Assembly: GCA_963675565.2 (NCBI GenBank)
Contig: CAXXYD010000004.1
Location: 1,488,001 to 1,552,000 of the forward strand
DNA from: JARRKU01 sp963675565
GTDB lineage: Bacteria; Desulfobacterota; Desulfobacteria; Desulfobacterales; Desulfosarcinaceae
Length of the DNA: 64,000 nt
Reading direction: 5' to 3'
Position 1 is the first letter of the stretch. Every line of letters starts with the position of its first letter. The notes under the pieces were generated by a model. It did no database searches. It saw only the letters and a list, made by a program, of their open reading frames with translations, and was not told where the DNA came from. The translations under genes were made by a program, and so were the position numbers. This document shows positions 26,909-34,364 of the stretch, piece after piece.

Positions 26909-27184
26909 TTATTTGCGCAGGATCTCTTCGAACCGCTCGATGCGGCCGATACTGCCCTGGCTGAAGTTGACCTTGATATAGCCGGTGAAGTTCTGGTCCT
27001 TGATGCTGTCCAGATAGTCCATCAGCTTGGTCAGCTTGCCGATTCCTTCTTCCTTTTTTGATGTTTTCACAACCTTGGGCCGCACCTTGTATTGGATTTT
27101 GGGGTAGCCGCCGGACCGGTTCCCGTTGTCCGGCGCACCCGTCATGTCCGGCTGCGGATTGGAATTTGTGTTTACATCTGTCAT
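26909..27184 (-). CDS. Small conserved-looking hypothetical protein (YezD/DUF2292-like C-terminus)
   Basis: The product has 91 residues from ATG 27184. It has a polar, Asn/Pro-rich N-terminus, then a basic segment and a compact C-terminal domain (LTKLMDYLDSIKDQNFTGYI, then KVNFSQGSIGRIERFEEILR). The end resembles the short YezD/DUF2292 fold (a strand-turn-strand with IxRIE), but this is only a resemblance. It has no signal peptide and is probably cytosolic. It is followed directly by leader element A, whose hairpin can terminate its transcript. Confidence 0.6.
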   Translation of the reverse strand: MTDVNTNSNPQPDMTGAPDNGNRSGGYPKIQYKVRPKVVKTSKKEEGIGKLTKLMDYLDSIKDQNFTGYIKVNFSQGSIGRIERFEEILRK

Positions 27185-27441
27185 GATCGTCGCACGTCTT
27201 TGTGAGTCTGTGATTAATTCCGCGTTCAATTTTGATGAAAATGATTTTTTCTTTGCCGCCGGCAACCGGCAGCACGCTGTCATCCTTTTTGGGTTCTTTC
27301 AAAATTTGAATTCGGAATGAATGAAGCCAGTCGGCCCTTGATAAGTCGAATGCGTTCCCGCAATCGATGGTGCCGTTTTAAGCCCCCCATGTTAGGGAAT
27401 TATAAGAAAGATATAAGTATTGTGTAAAAAAATATTTTTCG

Positions 27442-28281
27442 CTATTCCAGCAACTTAGAATTCCAGCGGCATACCGCGGCCAGCAGGCCGCCGCTGGCCA
27501 GCAGGAGTGCCGATGCCGGCAGGGGAACGGCATTGGTCTCCATGGGAGTGCGGCGCACCACGGCCACCAGGTCGGTAAAATCACCGCGGCTTGAGTTCAG
27601 GCCGTCGAAGGCAATCAGATACAGTTCATCGTCCGGATCCGGGGGGTTGTCGCCGTAGAAATAGGCCAGCATGTCACTGTCGGTAATGGCAAAGGCCAGG
27701 AACATGTCCCGGTCCCCCCAGTTTTCCGAGGGATCGGAGTAGCGGTCCACCCCCCACCAGGCAGACGAGCCGACCCACATGAAGCCGTTGCCGCTTTCCA
27801 CGGTAAAGGCGGCATCCACATCGGCACCCGGCCGAAGCTGCCGGCTGCGGCGGGAATGGACCAGTTCATGGGTGACGCCGTTTTCCATATACCCCAGATC
27901 CACTCCGTTCCAGGAACTGCTGTAAACCGCCTCCACGGTGAACAGATCCCCCGGCGCCCCCCACCAGGCATCCTGGCTGCCGTTATCCATTATATAAGGC
28001 GACATGAGCAGTTCGATATCGCTGCCATAGGCCGCACTGCTGCCGGATTCGTAAAAATAGCCATTAAACACTTCGTAAAGACCGGTGCGCTGCGCTTGGC
28101 CTAAATAAGACGATATGAGCCGTCCGATACCGCTGCCATAGGCAGCGCTGCTGGCGGATTCGTAAAAATAACCGTTGAACACTTCGTAAAGACCGGCGCG
28201 CTGCGGTTGTCCCCACATGCAGGCCCAGGCCTGGGAGGCGGACAATAACACTATGACGAGATATGCGAGACATCGTTTCAT
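27442..28281 (-). CDS. Secreted protein with duplicated N-terminal repeat and PEP-CTERM-like tail
   Basis: The product has 279 residues from ATG 28281, with AAGGAGAG upstream. The signal peptide (to AWA, residue 20) is followed by two tandem near-identical 37-residue units containing GLYEVFNGYFYES.SSAAYGS. A domain rich in Trp/Gly/Asp follows (GDLFTVEAVYSSSWNG, FMWVGSSAWWGVDRYSDP). The C-terminus VPLPASALLLASGGLLAA plus CRWNSK resembles a PEP-CTERM sorting signal, though with a weak basic end. It lies 38 bp after the PilZ gene, probably in one operon. Function unknown. Confidence 0.75.
   Translation of the reverse strand: MKRCLAYLVIVLLSASQAWACMWGQPQRAGLYEVFNGYFYESASSAAYGSGIGRLISSYLGQAQRTGLYEVFNGYFYESGSSAAYGSDIELLMSPYIMDNGSQDAWWGAPGDLFTVEAVYSSSWNGVDLGYMENGVTHELVHSRRSRQLRPGADVDAAFTVESGNGFMWVGSSAWWGVDRYSDPSENWGDRDMFLAFAITDSDMLAYFYGDNPPDPDDELYLIAFDGLNSSRGDFTDLVAVVRRTPMETNAVPLPASALLLASGGLLAAVCRWNSKLLE
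27988..28209 (-). repeat. Tandem 111-bp coding duplication
   Basis: Two adjacent 111-bp in-frame copies (about 28209-28099 and 28098-27988) encode the repeated GLYEVFNGYFYES unit. Most differences are single-base, indicating a recent internal duplication. Confidence 0.85.
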
Positions 28282-28319
28282 TTTGCTCTCCTTGCTGAAT
28301 TGTGCAATCCGGGTGCGGA

Positions 28320-28742
28320 TCAAACCAGTTTGATCCGCACTGCTGATGATGTTGCCATGGCGGGCCGCCGGATGGACAGGCGGCCGAAGGAAGCCTCCGG
28401 CAGGTCCCGTCTCCGTCCTGTCCGGCTGCGACCGCCGACTTGAAAAATGAGGTACTGATCATCGAACTCGACGGCCATGCCGGAGGCTTCGGCCCTGAGC
28501 ACTTCGCCGTTGAGCCTTACACAGCCGCCGCTTGCGCAGTCCGCGGAACCGGATGCTCTACAGATGACGATCTCCATGGTCAACCGGGTGCCAACGGGCA
28601 TGGGCATTTCCGTCATCAGGAAGGCACCCCCCGAGCTGATGTTGCGGGTCGCCAATTGAACCGGGTCTCCCCGGAGGTTCGTCGCGCGGGTGAAGCAGGG
28701 CAGCTTCAAATCGAACCGGCGCATGGTTCTACGATCTTCCAT
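28320..28742 (-). CDS. PilZ-domain protein (cyclic-di-GMP receptor)
   Basis: The product has 140 residues from ATG 28742, with AAGGAGG upstream. It carries both PilZ binding motifs: the Arg-rich RRTMRRF (RxxxR) near residue 5 and NISSGG (N/DxSxxG) near residue 35. Beta strands follow (GTRLTMEIVICR, VRLNGEVLRAEASGMAVEF). Such domains bind cyclic-di-GMP and control matrix or motility outputs. It is a stand-alone PilZ with a short basic tail, upstream of a PEP-CTERM-like gene and preceded by leader element B, so this locus is a likely cyclic-di-GMP output module. Confidence 0.88.
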   Translation of the reverse strand: MEDRRTMRRFDLKLPCFTRATNLRGDPVQLATRNISSGGAFLMTEMPMPVGTRLTMEIVICRASGSADCASGGCVRLNGEVLRAEASGMAVEFDDQYLIFQVGGRSRTGRRRDLPEASFGRLSIRRPAMATSSAVRIKLV

Positions 28743-28901
28743 AAGCCTCCTTTGCTTTTGAACCAGAGGTTCGTTCTGGCACCATGCCATTCGGTCCGTC
28801 TCTGGCCTCGGTTTTCACTTTGGGCAGGTGTTGGACAGCATCCCCTGGTTCCGTTGCCGGAGCAGCGGCGCCATGACGGACTGGCGTATGTTGCCGGTGA
28901 G

Positions 28902-28979
28902 AAAAAGGCCCGGAGGCGCCGGCGCAAATCGGCGTCCCAGGGCTTTCTGGTGCCCGCTATGCGAACCAGCAAAGGACCC
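28902..28979 (-). promoter_or_regulatory. Candidate structured leader RNA, copy B (before pilZ gene)
   Basis: This is a 78-nt minus-strand element. It has GGGTCCTTTG, a perfect CTGGT...ACCAG stem around a 13-nt loop, then AAAGCCC, an inner CGCCG/CGGCG stem, and GGGCCTTTTT. No minus-strand gene lies upstream, so here the hairpin is not simply the terminator of a preceding gene. GGG-TC-CTTT can pair with AAAG-CCC as the alternative fold. Confidence 0.62.
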
Positions 28980-29152
28980 TGACAATTGATGTGTAGCGCC
29001 CGGGTAGGATTGTAACGGCTACCGGTAGTTTCTGACTGGGTAAGGTATGATCATATTTTTGGCCAAAGGGTAATCAGTCCATAGACTTGTCTTCGGCCTA
29101 TTTTGCAGGCGAAATTTTCCGAGAGGTATTCTCACCGTTCTTCAATTCAGAA

Positions 29153-29170
29153 CTAACAAAGAACTAACTG
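29153..29170 (+). promoter_or_regulatory. Candidate Pho box
   Basis: Direct repeat CTAACAA / CTAACTG with exact 11-bp spacing, the geometry of PhoB half-sites. It is 79 bp before the small ORF at 29249. Confidence 0.4.
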
Positions 29171-29248
29171 ATTACTGATGATTATAAGGAATTATATCAT
29201 GCCTTCTTAATACCCAATGCTGAATGGCTGTTTCCGAGGAAGGTACCA

Positions 29249-29425
29249 ATGCGCCTGATACAAACACTGGCCCTTGGATTGCTGTGTTTGTTTTATACTG
29301 CTGTCGCGGTGGCCGATTACCGGGATGATATCGGCTTCACACGGTTACATGATGAGCCTGGCAAAGCCATTGCCGGCGCGGCAACGGCCGGGATTCTTTT
29401 GAACGTTCTTTTAACCATTCGCTAA
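29249..29425 (+). CDS. Short exported ORF, possibly the remnant of a larger secreted protein
   Basis: The product has 58 residues. ATG 29249 has GAGGAAGG upstream. The signal peptide (MRLIQTLALGLLCLFYTAVAVA) is followed by DYRDDIGFTRLHDEPGKAI, which resembles the start of some secreted subtilase-like proteins, and then a hydrophobic end. No catalytic region remains. Either it is a small secreted or membrane peptide, or it is what is left of a truncated gene. No frame continues it downstream. Confidence 0.45.
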   Translation: MRLIQTLALGLLCLFYTAVAVADYRDDIGFTRLHDEPGKAIAGAATAGILLNVLLTIR

Positions 29426-29605
29426 TCTTTTTCAAACAGTCGATCTGTAGTTAAGGAAGTCATAGTCCGATAAGATGATTCCCATCGCAGAGGTTCCTAT
29501 CGCAAGCCTCGACCCCCATGCCCTCTATCGGCGGGAATCATGCGACTCTCTCCCTCCTTGTCCGGTTCCTGGCGACCGCCTGGAACCGGACATAAAGGAA
29601 GCGTG

Positions 29606-29872
29606 ATGAACCCCATTGTTTTAAGCAAGCCAAGGCTGCCTGTTCTCCGAATGATCAATGGCCGTATAGCCCTAAACAAAACCGCTTGCCTGGCCCTGGC
29701 TTGGTGCCTGGTGGCCTCCGGCCTGCTGCTCTGGCTGACACCACTGCCAGGCGGTATCTTTCTGATCCGATGGGGAATCATGTTTGCGTGCAAAGCCTCT
29801 CCCCGACTGCGTCTGAGCCTCACCCGGCACCTGCACAAGATTTGGCTCGGCTCCCGTCTGCTTCCGGTATGA
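29606..29872 (+). CDS. Small membrane protein (PGPGW-like)
   Basis: The product has 88 residues from ATG 29606 (AAAGGAAG upstream). A hydrophobic helix (CLALAWCLVASGLLLWL) is followed by TPLPGGIFLIRWGIMFACK and an Arg-rich tail (SPRLRLSLTRHLHKI). This is the Pro-Gly turn plus basic tail layout of short putative PGPGW transmembrane proteins. Its stop overlaps the ATG of the exosortase gene by ATGA, so the two are translationally coupled. Confidence 0.65.
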   Translation: MNPIVLSKPRLPVLRMINGRIALNKTACLALAWCLVASGLLLWLTPLPGGIFLIRWGIMFACKASPRLRLSLTRHLHKIWLGSRLLPV

Positions 29873-30438
29873 ACCGGAATCGTCTGACATCCCCGGCGCT
29901 TTTCTGCCTCCGCTTTTTACTCGCCTGAACTGTCCTGTACGGCCTGCTGGAGGTGGCCCCTGACCGATTTTACTTCTGGGTGAACCGTCTCAATGCGGTG
30001 CTGTCGGGACGACTGCTCGGCCTGCTGGGAATGGATGCGCAAGTGCTGGGGGTGACCTTAAAATTGAACGGATTTCGTGCGCTGGTCATCGGAGAATGTT
30101 CGGCGATTTTTTTATCTGTGCTGCTCCTGGGATTTATCCTGGCCTATCCATCGGGCTGGAAGCAAAAGCCGGTGGGCTGGATTTTCGGTCTTGTGATTCT
30201 CTTTTCCATCAATCTGGTTCGGATGGTCCTGCTCGTTTATGTCGGCGCCTGTTTCCATGAACGATTCCAACTGGTACATCTTTATCTGGGCCAGACCGCC
30301 ATGGTGCTTGCCGTTCCGGACATCTGCCTGGGCTGGATCAAATGGCTGGGCAGCCCACCCTGGGTCCGACACACGGGCTGGCGCCTTTCGCTGAGTATCC
30401 TTTTGTCACTGCCGCGGCCAACCTGGCCATTCTGCTAA
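29869..30438 (+). CDS. Short exosortase-family protein interrupted by an in-frame TGA
   Basis: From ATG 29869 (overlapping the stop of the preceding gene) the frame encodes 189 codons, with TGA at 29926-29928 between FLLA and TVLYGLL. Downstream, all exosortase landmarks are intact: Cys in IGECSAIF, Arg in INLVRMVLL and His in LVHLYLGQ. The stop falls in the first membrane helix, where Trp (TGG) would be natural, so a nonsense mutation or sequencing error is the simplest reading. GTG 29953 could restart translation but would remove helix 1. Sec is unlikely in this position. The gene lies 60 bp before leader element C and a PEP-CTERM gene, its likely substrate. Confidence 0.7.
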
Positions 30439-30497
30439 CCAAAACCTAATTTGACATTTTGGAGCTGCAAAGATAAAAGTATAGAAAACTGTATAAT

Positions 30498-30573
30498 GGG
30501 TACTTGGCTGACCTTACGGATAGGGAATCAGAAAGCCCGGATCAAGAACACATCGTTCGAGACTGGGCTTTTT
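30498..30573 (+). promoter_or_regulatory. Candidate structured leader RNA, copy C (before PEP-CTERM gene)
   Basis: This is a 76-nt plus-strand element: GGGTACTTGG, CTGA...TCAG stem with a 16-nt loop, AAAGCCCGG, then CTGGGCTTTTT. It is the only copy on the plus strand, 53 bases before the PEP-CTERM start. TATAAT abuts it at 30492-30497. It may also terminate the exosortase transcript. Confidence 0.62.
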
Positions 30574-30626
30574 CGTCTCTGGACGATGCCAAACCGATAA
30601 TCTGAAACAGGTCTAAAGAGGATTAA

Positions 30627-31337
30627 ATGGAAAAGAAAAATTGGATCACGTCATTCATTGGTTTGTTGCTGCTTATCTGCTTGATTACACCTTCCTATGC
30701 GGCGCTGCAGACATTCGACAACGGAGCCGAGGGTTGGTTGAATGCTACAGTGACTGACAGCGGGTCTATTGCGACCACGCCGTCTGCCTGGTGCAGCGGC
30801 CAGATTTCGGGAACAGTCGACAACGACAGCACGCGTCTCTATGGTATTCAGGCGCCCTTTGATACTGATTTTTTCGGGGACCTGAACGGTCAGCAGGCTT
30901 TAACGGTCGATTATAAAATTGATGGTACTGTCACAGGCCCTGCGGGTGCGACAGTACGATTCTACCTGGGTCATTACGATGGCCAAAGCCGGTATTGGGT
31001 GTCAAACGACACTTTCAGCTGGGATCCGAACGGAGCCACGGACTGGACAACATATCAGGTTCAGCTCATCGAAAGCAATTTTATGCTTTGGCCGAACCAA
31101 AACACAGGCGATATGACATTTGATGAAGTACTTCTATCGTATAACGATATCGGATTGGTATTTGCAGACGGCTTTACCAGCAACGCGACCTTAGGATTTT
31201 CCAGCACCGAATGCGCAACCATCTCCATTGACAATTTTGGCACGCTGGCGGCAGTACCCGTTCCAGGGGCGGTCTGGTTGCTTGGCTCTGGTTTGATCGG
31301 AATGGCGGGGATCAGAAAAAAGTCCAACCGCCGTTAG
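30627..31337 (+). CDS. PEP-CTERM-type sorting-signal protein
   Basis: The product has 236 residues. The signal peptide (WITSFIGLLLLICLITPSYA) is followed by a single beta-sandwich-like domain opening LQTFDNGAEGWLNATVTD, which resembles laminin-B/carbohydrate-binding-like modules in secreted proteins. The tail VPVPGAVWLLGSGLIGM plus AGIRKKSNRR is the sorting signal. The ribosome site AAAGAGG lies before ATG 30627. It is adjacent to an exosortase gene and downstream of leader element C, so it is a likely matrix protein. Confidence 0.9.
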   Translation: MEKKNWITSFIGLLLLICLITPSYAALQTFDNGAEGWLNATVTDSGSIATTPSAWCSGQISGTVDNDSTRLYGIQAPFDTDFFGDLNGQQALTVDYKIDGTVTGPAGATVRFYLGHYDGQSRYWVSNDTFSWDPNGATDWTTYQVQLIESNFMLWPNQNTGDMTFDEVLLSYNDIGLVFADGFTSNATLGFSSTECATISIDNFGTLAAVPVPGAVWLLGSGLIGMAGIRKKSNRR

Positions 31338-31630
31338 TCCGGTCAGCTCAACTTTTATCGTTCGAGCATCTGTCCGGTCCACACAGCGCCCTGAGAAATG
31401 CAGGATTTGCCCCCACCGATCCTTTTTCTGGATAAGCCGCTCCATACGCCGCTGTCAGGACAATTGTTCTTTCTTCCGGGGCTATGGTGCTCATGGACAC
31501 GAGAGTCTTTTTCAACTTCTTGATTGTACCGGTTGGCCGCTGGTTTTGCCGGAACACTCGATGCCGCGTCGGAAGGCCGGTCCCACATAGGAATGTGTGA
31601 GCCGCAAAGCACATGACGGGGTTTTATCGA

Positions 31631-32353
31631 TTATAGATAGCGGGCTACCCAGAGGGTGGCCTCCAGGCGGTTACAGACGTCGATCTTCCTGTAAACGTTG
31701 TAGATGTGGGTTTTTACAGTGTGCAGGCTGATGTTCAGTTCTGCAGCGATGTCGCTGTTGGTAGCGCCGGAGGCTATGGCGACAAGGATCTCTTTTTCGC
31801 GGGCGGTGAGCATGACTTCGGCAGCCTCGGTACGGGAGCGATAGCGCTGCTGCTCCAGGATGACCCGGGAAGTGGTCTTGCGGGAGTACCAGATTTCTCC
31901 GTCCAGCATCCTGGCGATGCCGCGGGAAAGGCATTCCGGAGGTTCATCAATGTAAAATACGCCCCTGATTTGATTCTCGATGGCCTGCTTTTCAAAATGG
32001 GGGTCCGTCCCGGGAACCACGTTGAACAGGGCCACGGGAACCGACAGGGGATCCGGGAAGCCACCCATGCTCATTTTTATCCACAGATCGGTTGCTTTGT
32101 AACCGAAGCAGTCCACCAGCGCCAGAGCCGGCCCGTCGACGGCATCCTGCAGCGGCGCTTCCCAAACAGCATGCGAGGCGATGGAACATGTCTGGGCCAT
32201 GGCCTGTTCCAGATAAGCGGTCAGCAACCGGTTCTGGAAGCTGTTTTTCCCCAGAATCAACAACAGCGGTATCGTTGCGTCTCGGGAACCGTCAGCGCCG
32301 ACCACTGTCGTTTCCGGCAGACCGGTGGCTGTCAGGATGTCTGCCTGACGCAT
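31631..32353 (-). CDS. CsgD-like LuxR-family transcriptional regulator
   Basis: The product has 240 residues. The N-terminal receiver-like half (IPLLLILGKNSFQNRLLTAYL, then GVFYIDEPPECLSRGI) lacks an obvious phospho-acceptor cluster. The C-terminal LuxR/GerE helix-turn-helix reads LTAREKEILVAIASGATNSD plus HTVKTHIYNVYRKI. Layout and wording match CsgD, the curli/cellulose regulator: a GVFY segment, a GEIWYS linker, then the helix-turn-helix. It follows the DUF1573 gene by 44 bp and converges on the PEP-CTERM gene. It is a good candidate for the local matrix regulator. Confidence 0.85.
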   Translation of the reverse strand: MRQADILTATGLPETTVVGADGSRDATIPLLLILGKNSFQNRLLTAYLEQAMAQTCSIASHAVWEAPLQDAVDGPALALVDCFGYKATDLWIKMSMGGFPDPLSVPVALFNVVPGTDPHFEKQAIENQIRGVFYIDEPPECLSRGIARMLDGEIWYSRKTTSRVILEQQRYRSRTEAAEVMLTAREKEILVAIASGATNSDIAAELNISLHTVKTHIYNVYRKIDVCNRLEATLWVARYL

Positions 32354-32397
32354 ATGAGAATTCCTGCGATGGGTTTCATCGATTTGAACATCTTGCC

Positions 32398-33099
32398 CTA
32401 CCCGGTTATCTTGGCAAACACGGCAATCGTGATTTGCGGTTTGTGCGGGCTGCTGGTGCCCAGGATAATCTTGTCGAAGTAGCGCCGCTTCTGGTCCGCC
32501 TGAAAGCGGACCTTTACCTGATAGCCGTCACGGCCGGCCTGCTGGATCCTGTTCAGCTCAAAACTCAGATGGCGGCCCTTTTCCGCTCTGGCATCGATGA
32601 TCTTAAAGGGATATTTGGGTTCCGGCCGAATGATGACGGTTTGCTCCATGGGGATGCCCGCCGGGCCTTCCAGTTTGACGATGGGCGGTGAAATGGTCAG
32701 CAGCCGATCGACCTGACCGGTCACCGTCAAATCAAAGACGGAATTTGATGGATCGCTGGTCTCAACACGGATATGCACATTGGCCTGCCGACCGCCATAG
32801 CCATGGGAGTCGAACCTGACGTCAATACGGCCTCTTTCTCCGGCTGGCACATCAGTGTCGAAGTCAACGGCCGTGCAGGAGCAAGTCGCCTTGGCGTTTT
32901 TGATGAGCAATGGGGAGTTGCCACGGTTTTCGATAAAAAAGGTATGGGTAACAATTCTGCCTTCCGGCACCGGACCGAAGGTGAAGGTGTTTTCGTCCAA
33001 TGCAGCCGTGGGCTGGGCGCCCGCCAGCGCCTGAAATACGGCCAATATGAAAAAAATGCTCAGGGCGGTCATCCTGATGAGCTTGTCGATGTCGATCAT
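32398..33099 (-). CDS. Exported DUF1573-domain protein
   Basis: The product has 233 residues. The signal peptide ends around ALAGAQP. An immunoglobulin-like DUF1573 domain follows (FTFGPVPEGRIVTHTFFIEN, then NAKATCSCTAVDF with the characteristic CxC pair), and then a second beta-rich half (LLTISPPIVKLEGPAGIP). Such proteins are periplasmic or surface adaptors of unknown function. The ribosome site AGAGGTGA supports ATG 33099. It is first in a two-gene minus-strand operon with the CsgD-like regulator. Confidence 0.85.
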   Translation of the reverse strand: MIDIDKLIRMTALSIFFILAVFQALAGAQPTAALDENTFTFGPVPEGRIVTHTFFIENRGNSPLLIKNAKATCSCTAVDFDTDVPAGERGRIDVRFDSHGYGGRQANVHIRVETSDPSNSVFDLTVTGQVDRLLTISPPIVKLEGPAGIPMEQTVIIRPEPKYPFKIIDARAEKGRHLSFELNRIQQAGRDGYQVKVRFQADQKRRYFDKIILGTSSPHKPQITIAVFAKITG

Positions 33100-33571
33100 G
33101 AGCTTGTCACCTCTTTATTCAATATTACAACCGGGTCCTGGCGGCCAGGTCACGGGCAGCGGCTACGCCGTTGCCGTATAGCACCAGCAAAGTGGTGAGA
33201 TAGAAGTTACGAGTTGAGGAATCCCGCCATAGTATAAAGTCAGGCCCACGCACAGCGTCAACCACAACTGGAAACGCGCAACTCAGAACTTCAGCAGATG
33301 GGCCGCAGTTCCCATGCCCCTTCCGGGGGCAGGCCAAAGCCGGACTCTCCGGAACGCAGTGCGACTGAAGTCGGTATCTTTGATTTCACCGCGCTGCGAA
33401 CAAACCAGGTACCATTCAATCATTTGTTTTGTATTTGGATTGAATTAAAGTTTGGTGAAAGGCGGGACAAGAGGCCAAAACGACATCTGAAGGCCGCCGG
33501 GTTCCTTCTGGAATCCGGCGGCCTGTCTGTTCGGCGCTATTGGTTTCAATAAACTGCGGCTCAGGAAACGG
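33100..33571. other. Intergenic region with a long GC hairpin
   Basis: No supportable gene was found. The main feature is a near-continuous 15-bp hairpin at 33491-33524: arms AGGCCGCCGG and CCGGCGGCCT, extended inward by TTCC/GGAA around loop TTCT. It lies 48 bases past the stop of the gene ending at 33572, so it is likely its terminator, although no T-run follows. Confidence 0.55.
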
Positions 33572-33838
33572 CTAACATTCCCTGCCGATAGTTTCCAGTG
33601 CCATGGGATCGATCTGGCGCACGGAATGGGTCTGCACCCCATAGCGTATGTATAAAACGAAATCTTTGATTAACTTGGCGTAATTTTTGACACTTTCTCG
33701 ATCATCGCCGTTTTTGTGCTTGAACAGGTGCCGTTCCGCTTCGGTGGCCTCCAGATCGGCCATGTAAATGATCTCGTGCGCCGACTGGCCCTTAACTTTG
33801 CTGATGAACTCTGAAATATCATATGATTCTGACAGCAT
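33572..33838 (-). CDS. Small hypothetical cytosolic protein
   Basis: The product has 88 residues, highly charged and helical (ADLEATEAERHLFKHKNGDD, YAKLIKDFVLYIRYGVQTHS), with no signal peptide or known motif. GAGGAGAG lies just upstream of ATG 33838, and the stop is followed by a strong hairpin, both arguing that it is real. A CTAACA direct repeat lies 126 bp upstream on the same strand, so it may belong to the Pho regulon. Function unknown. Confidence 0.65.
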   Translation of the reverse strand: MLSESYDISEFISKVKGQSAHEIIYMADLEATEAERHLFKHKNGDDRESVKNYAKLIKDFVLYIRYGVQTHSVRQIDPMALETIGREC

Positions 33839-33963
33839 AGCCTCTCCTCAGGGTAAAAACCGATTCATCGGAAGTGTTGCCGATGGCCGCTAAAACAATA
33901 TAACTACTTGAATTCAAAACATAAAGATTAAATATGAACTTCGACGTGCAAAATAACAGGGTT

Positions 33964-33981
33964 TTGTTAGATTTGTGTTAG
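33964..33981 (-). promoter_or_regulatory. Candidate Pho box
   Basis: On the minus strand, CTAACAC and CTAACAA repeat at exactly 11 bp. It lies 126 bp upstream of the small gene starting at 33838, in the divergent region shared with the PHP-glycosyltransferase. Confidence 0.45.
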
Positions 33982-34182
33982 ATAACAGCGTTCTGCCCAT
34001 TCAACGGAAACACCCGTGGTAAGCCTGCTCAGGGGTTTGGTACTGCTTATGCACCTGAAATGAAACTGAATTTTTTTTTCAAAAAAAGAAAAATGCATTT
34101 TGCCGACAAGCCTGCAATTCTTGGCCAACATTCTGAATATAAAGAATAAAAAATTTAGCCTTAACCTTAAGCCAATGGACTT

Positions 34183-34211
34183 CTAACCATATTCTATTCT
34201 TTTCTTAATCC
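34183..34211 (+). promoter_or_regulatory. Candidate Pho box (three half-sites)
   Basis: CTAACCA, CTATTCT and TTAATCC start at 34183, 34194 and 34205, an exact 11-bp phase, 154 bp upstream of the PHP-glycosyltransferase start. Confidence 0.45.
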
Positions 34212-34364
34212 GCGTTTAATAGAACGGTGGGCAAAATCCAATAATTTATCTAGATGTGGTGTCTATTAGTTTCCAGGAGCTCAATATAATGCGTCGACTG
34301 CAGATGTAGATACGGTTTCCGGCACCACTGAAATACGGCAGAAATCCTAAACAAGGAGTGGCCA

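Larger units (their letters stand above)
33839..34364. other. AT-rich intergenic region with candidate Pho boxes
   Basis: This divergent promoter region of 526 bp contains no gene. It holds two candidate Pho boxes (33964-33981 minus, 34183-34211 plus) and long A/T runs around 34070-34160, typical of upstream promoter DNA. Confidence 0.6.

Noticed and set aside
29926..29960. Selenocysteine insertion in the exosortase, as in the permease
   Set aside because: The residue falls in a hydrophobic helix with no Cys in relatives, and the following hairpin is only 4 bp with a 10-nt loop. A TGG-to-TGA change explains it better.
33125..33552. Small ORFs on both strands between the DUF1573 gene and the 88-residue gene
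   Set aside because: No ribosome sites, no domain-like composition, and one spans the strong hairpin at 33491-33524.
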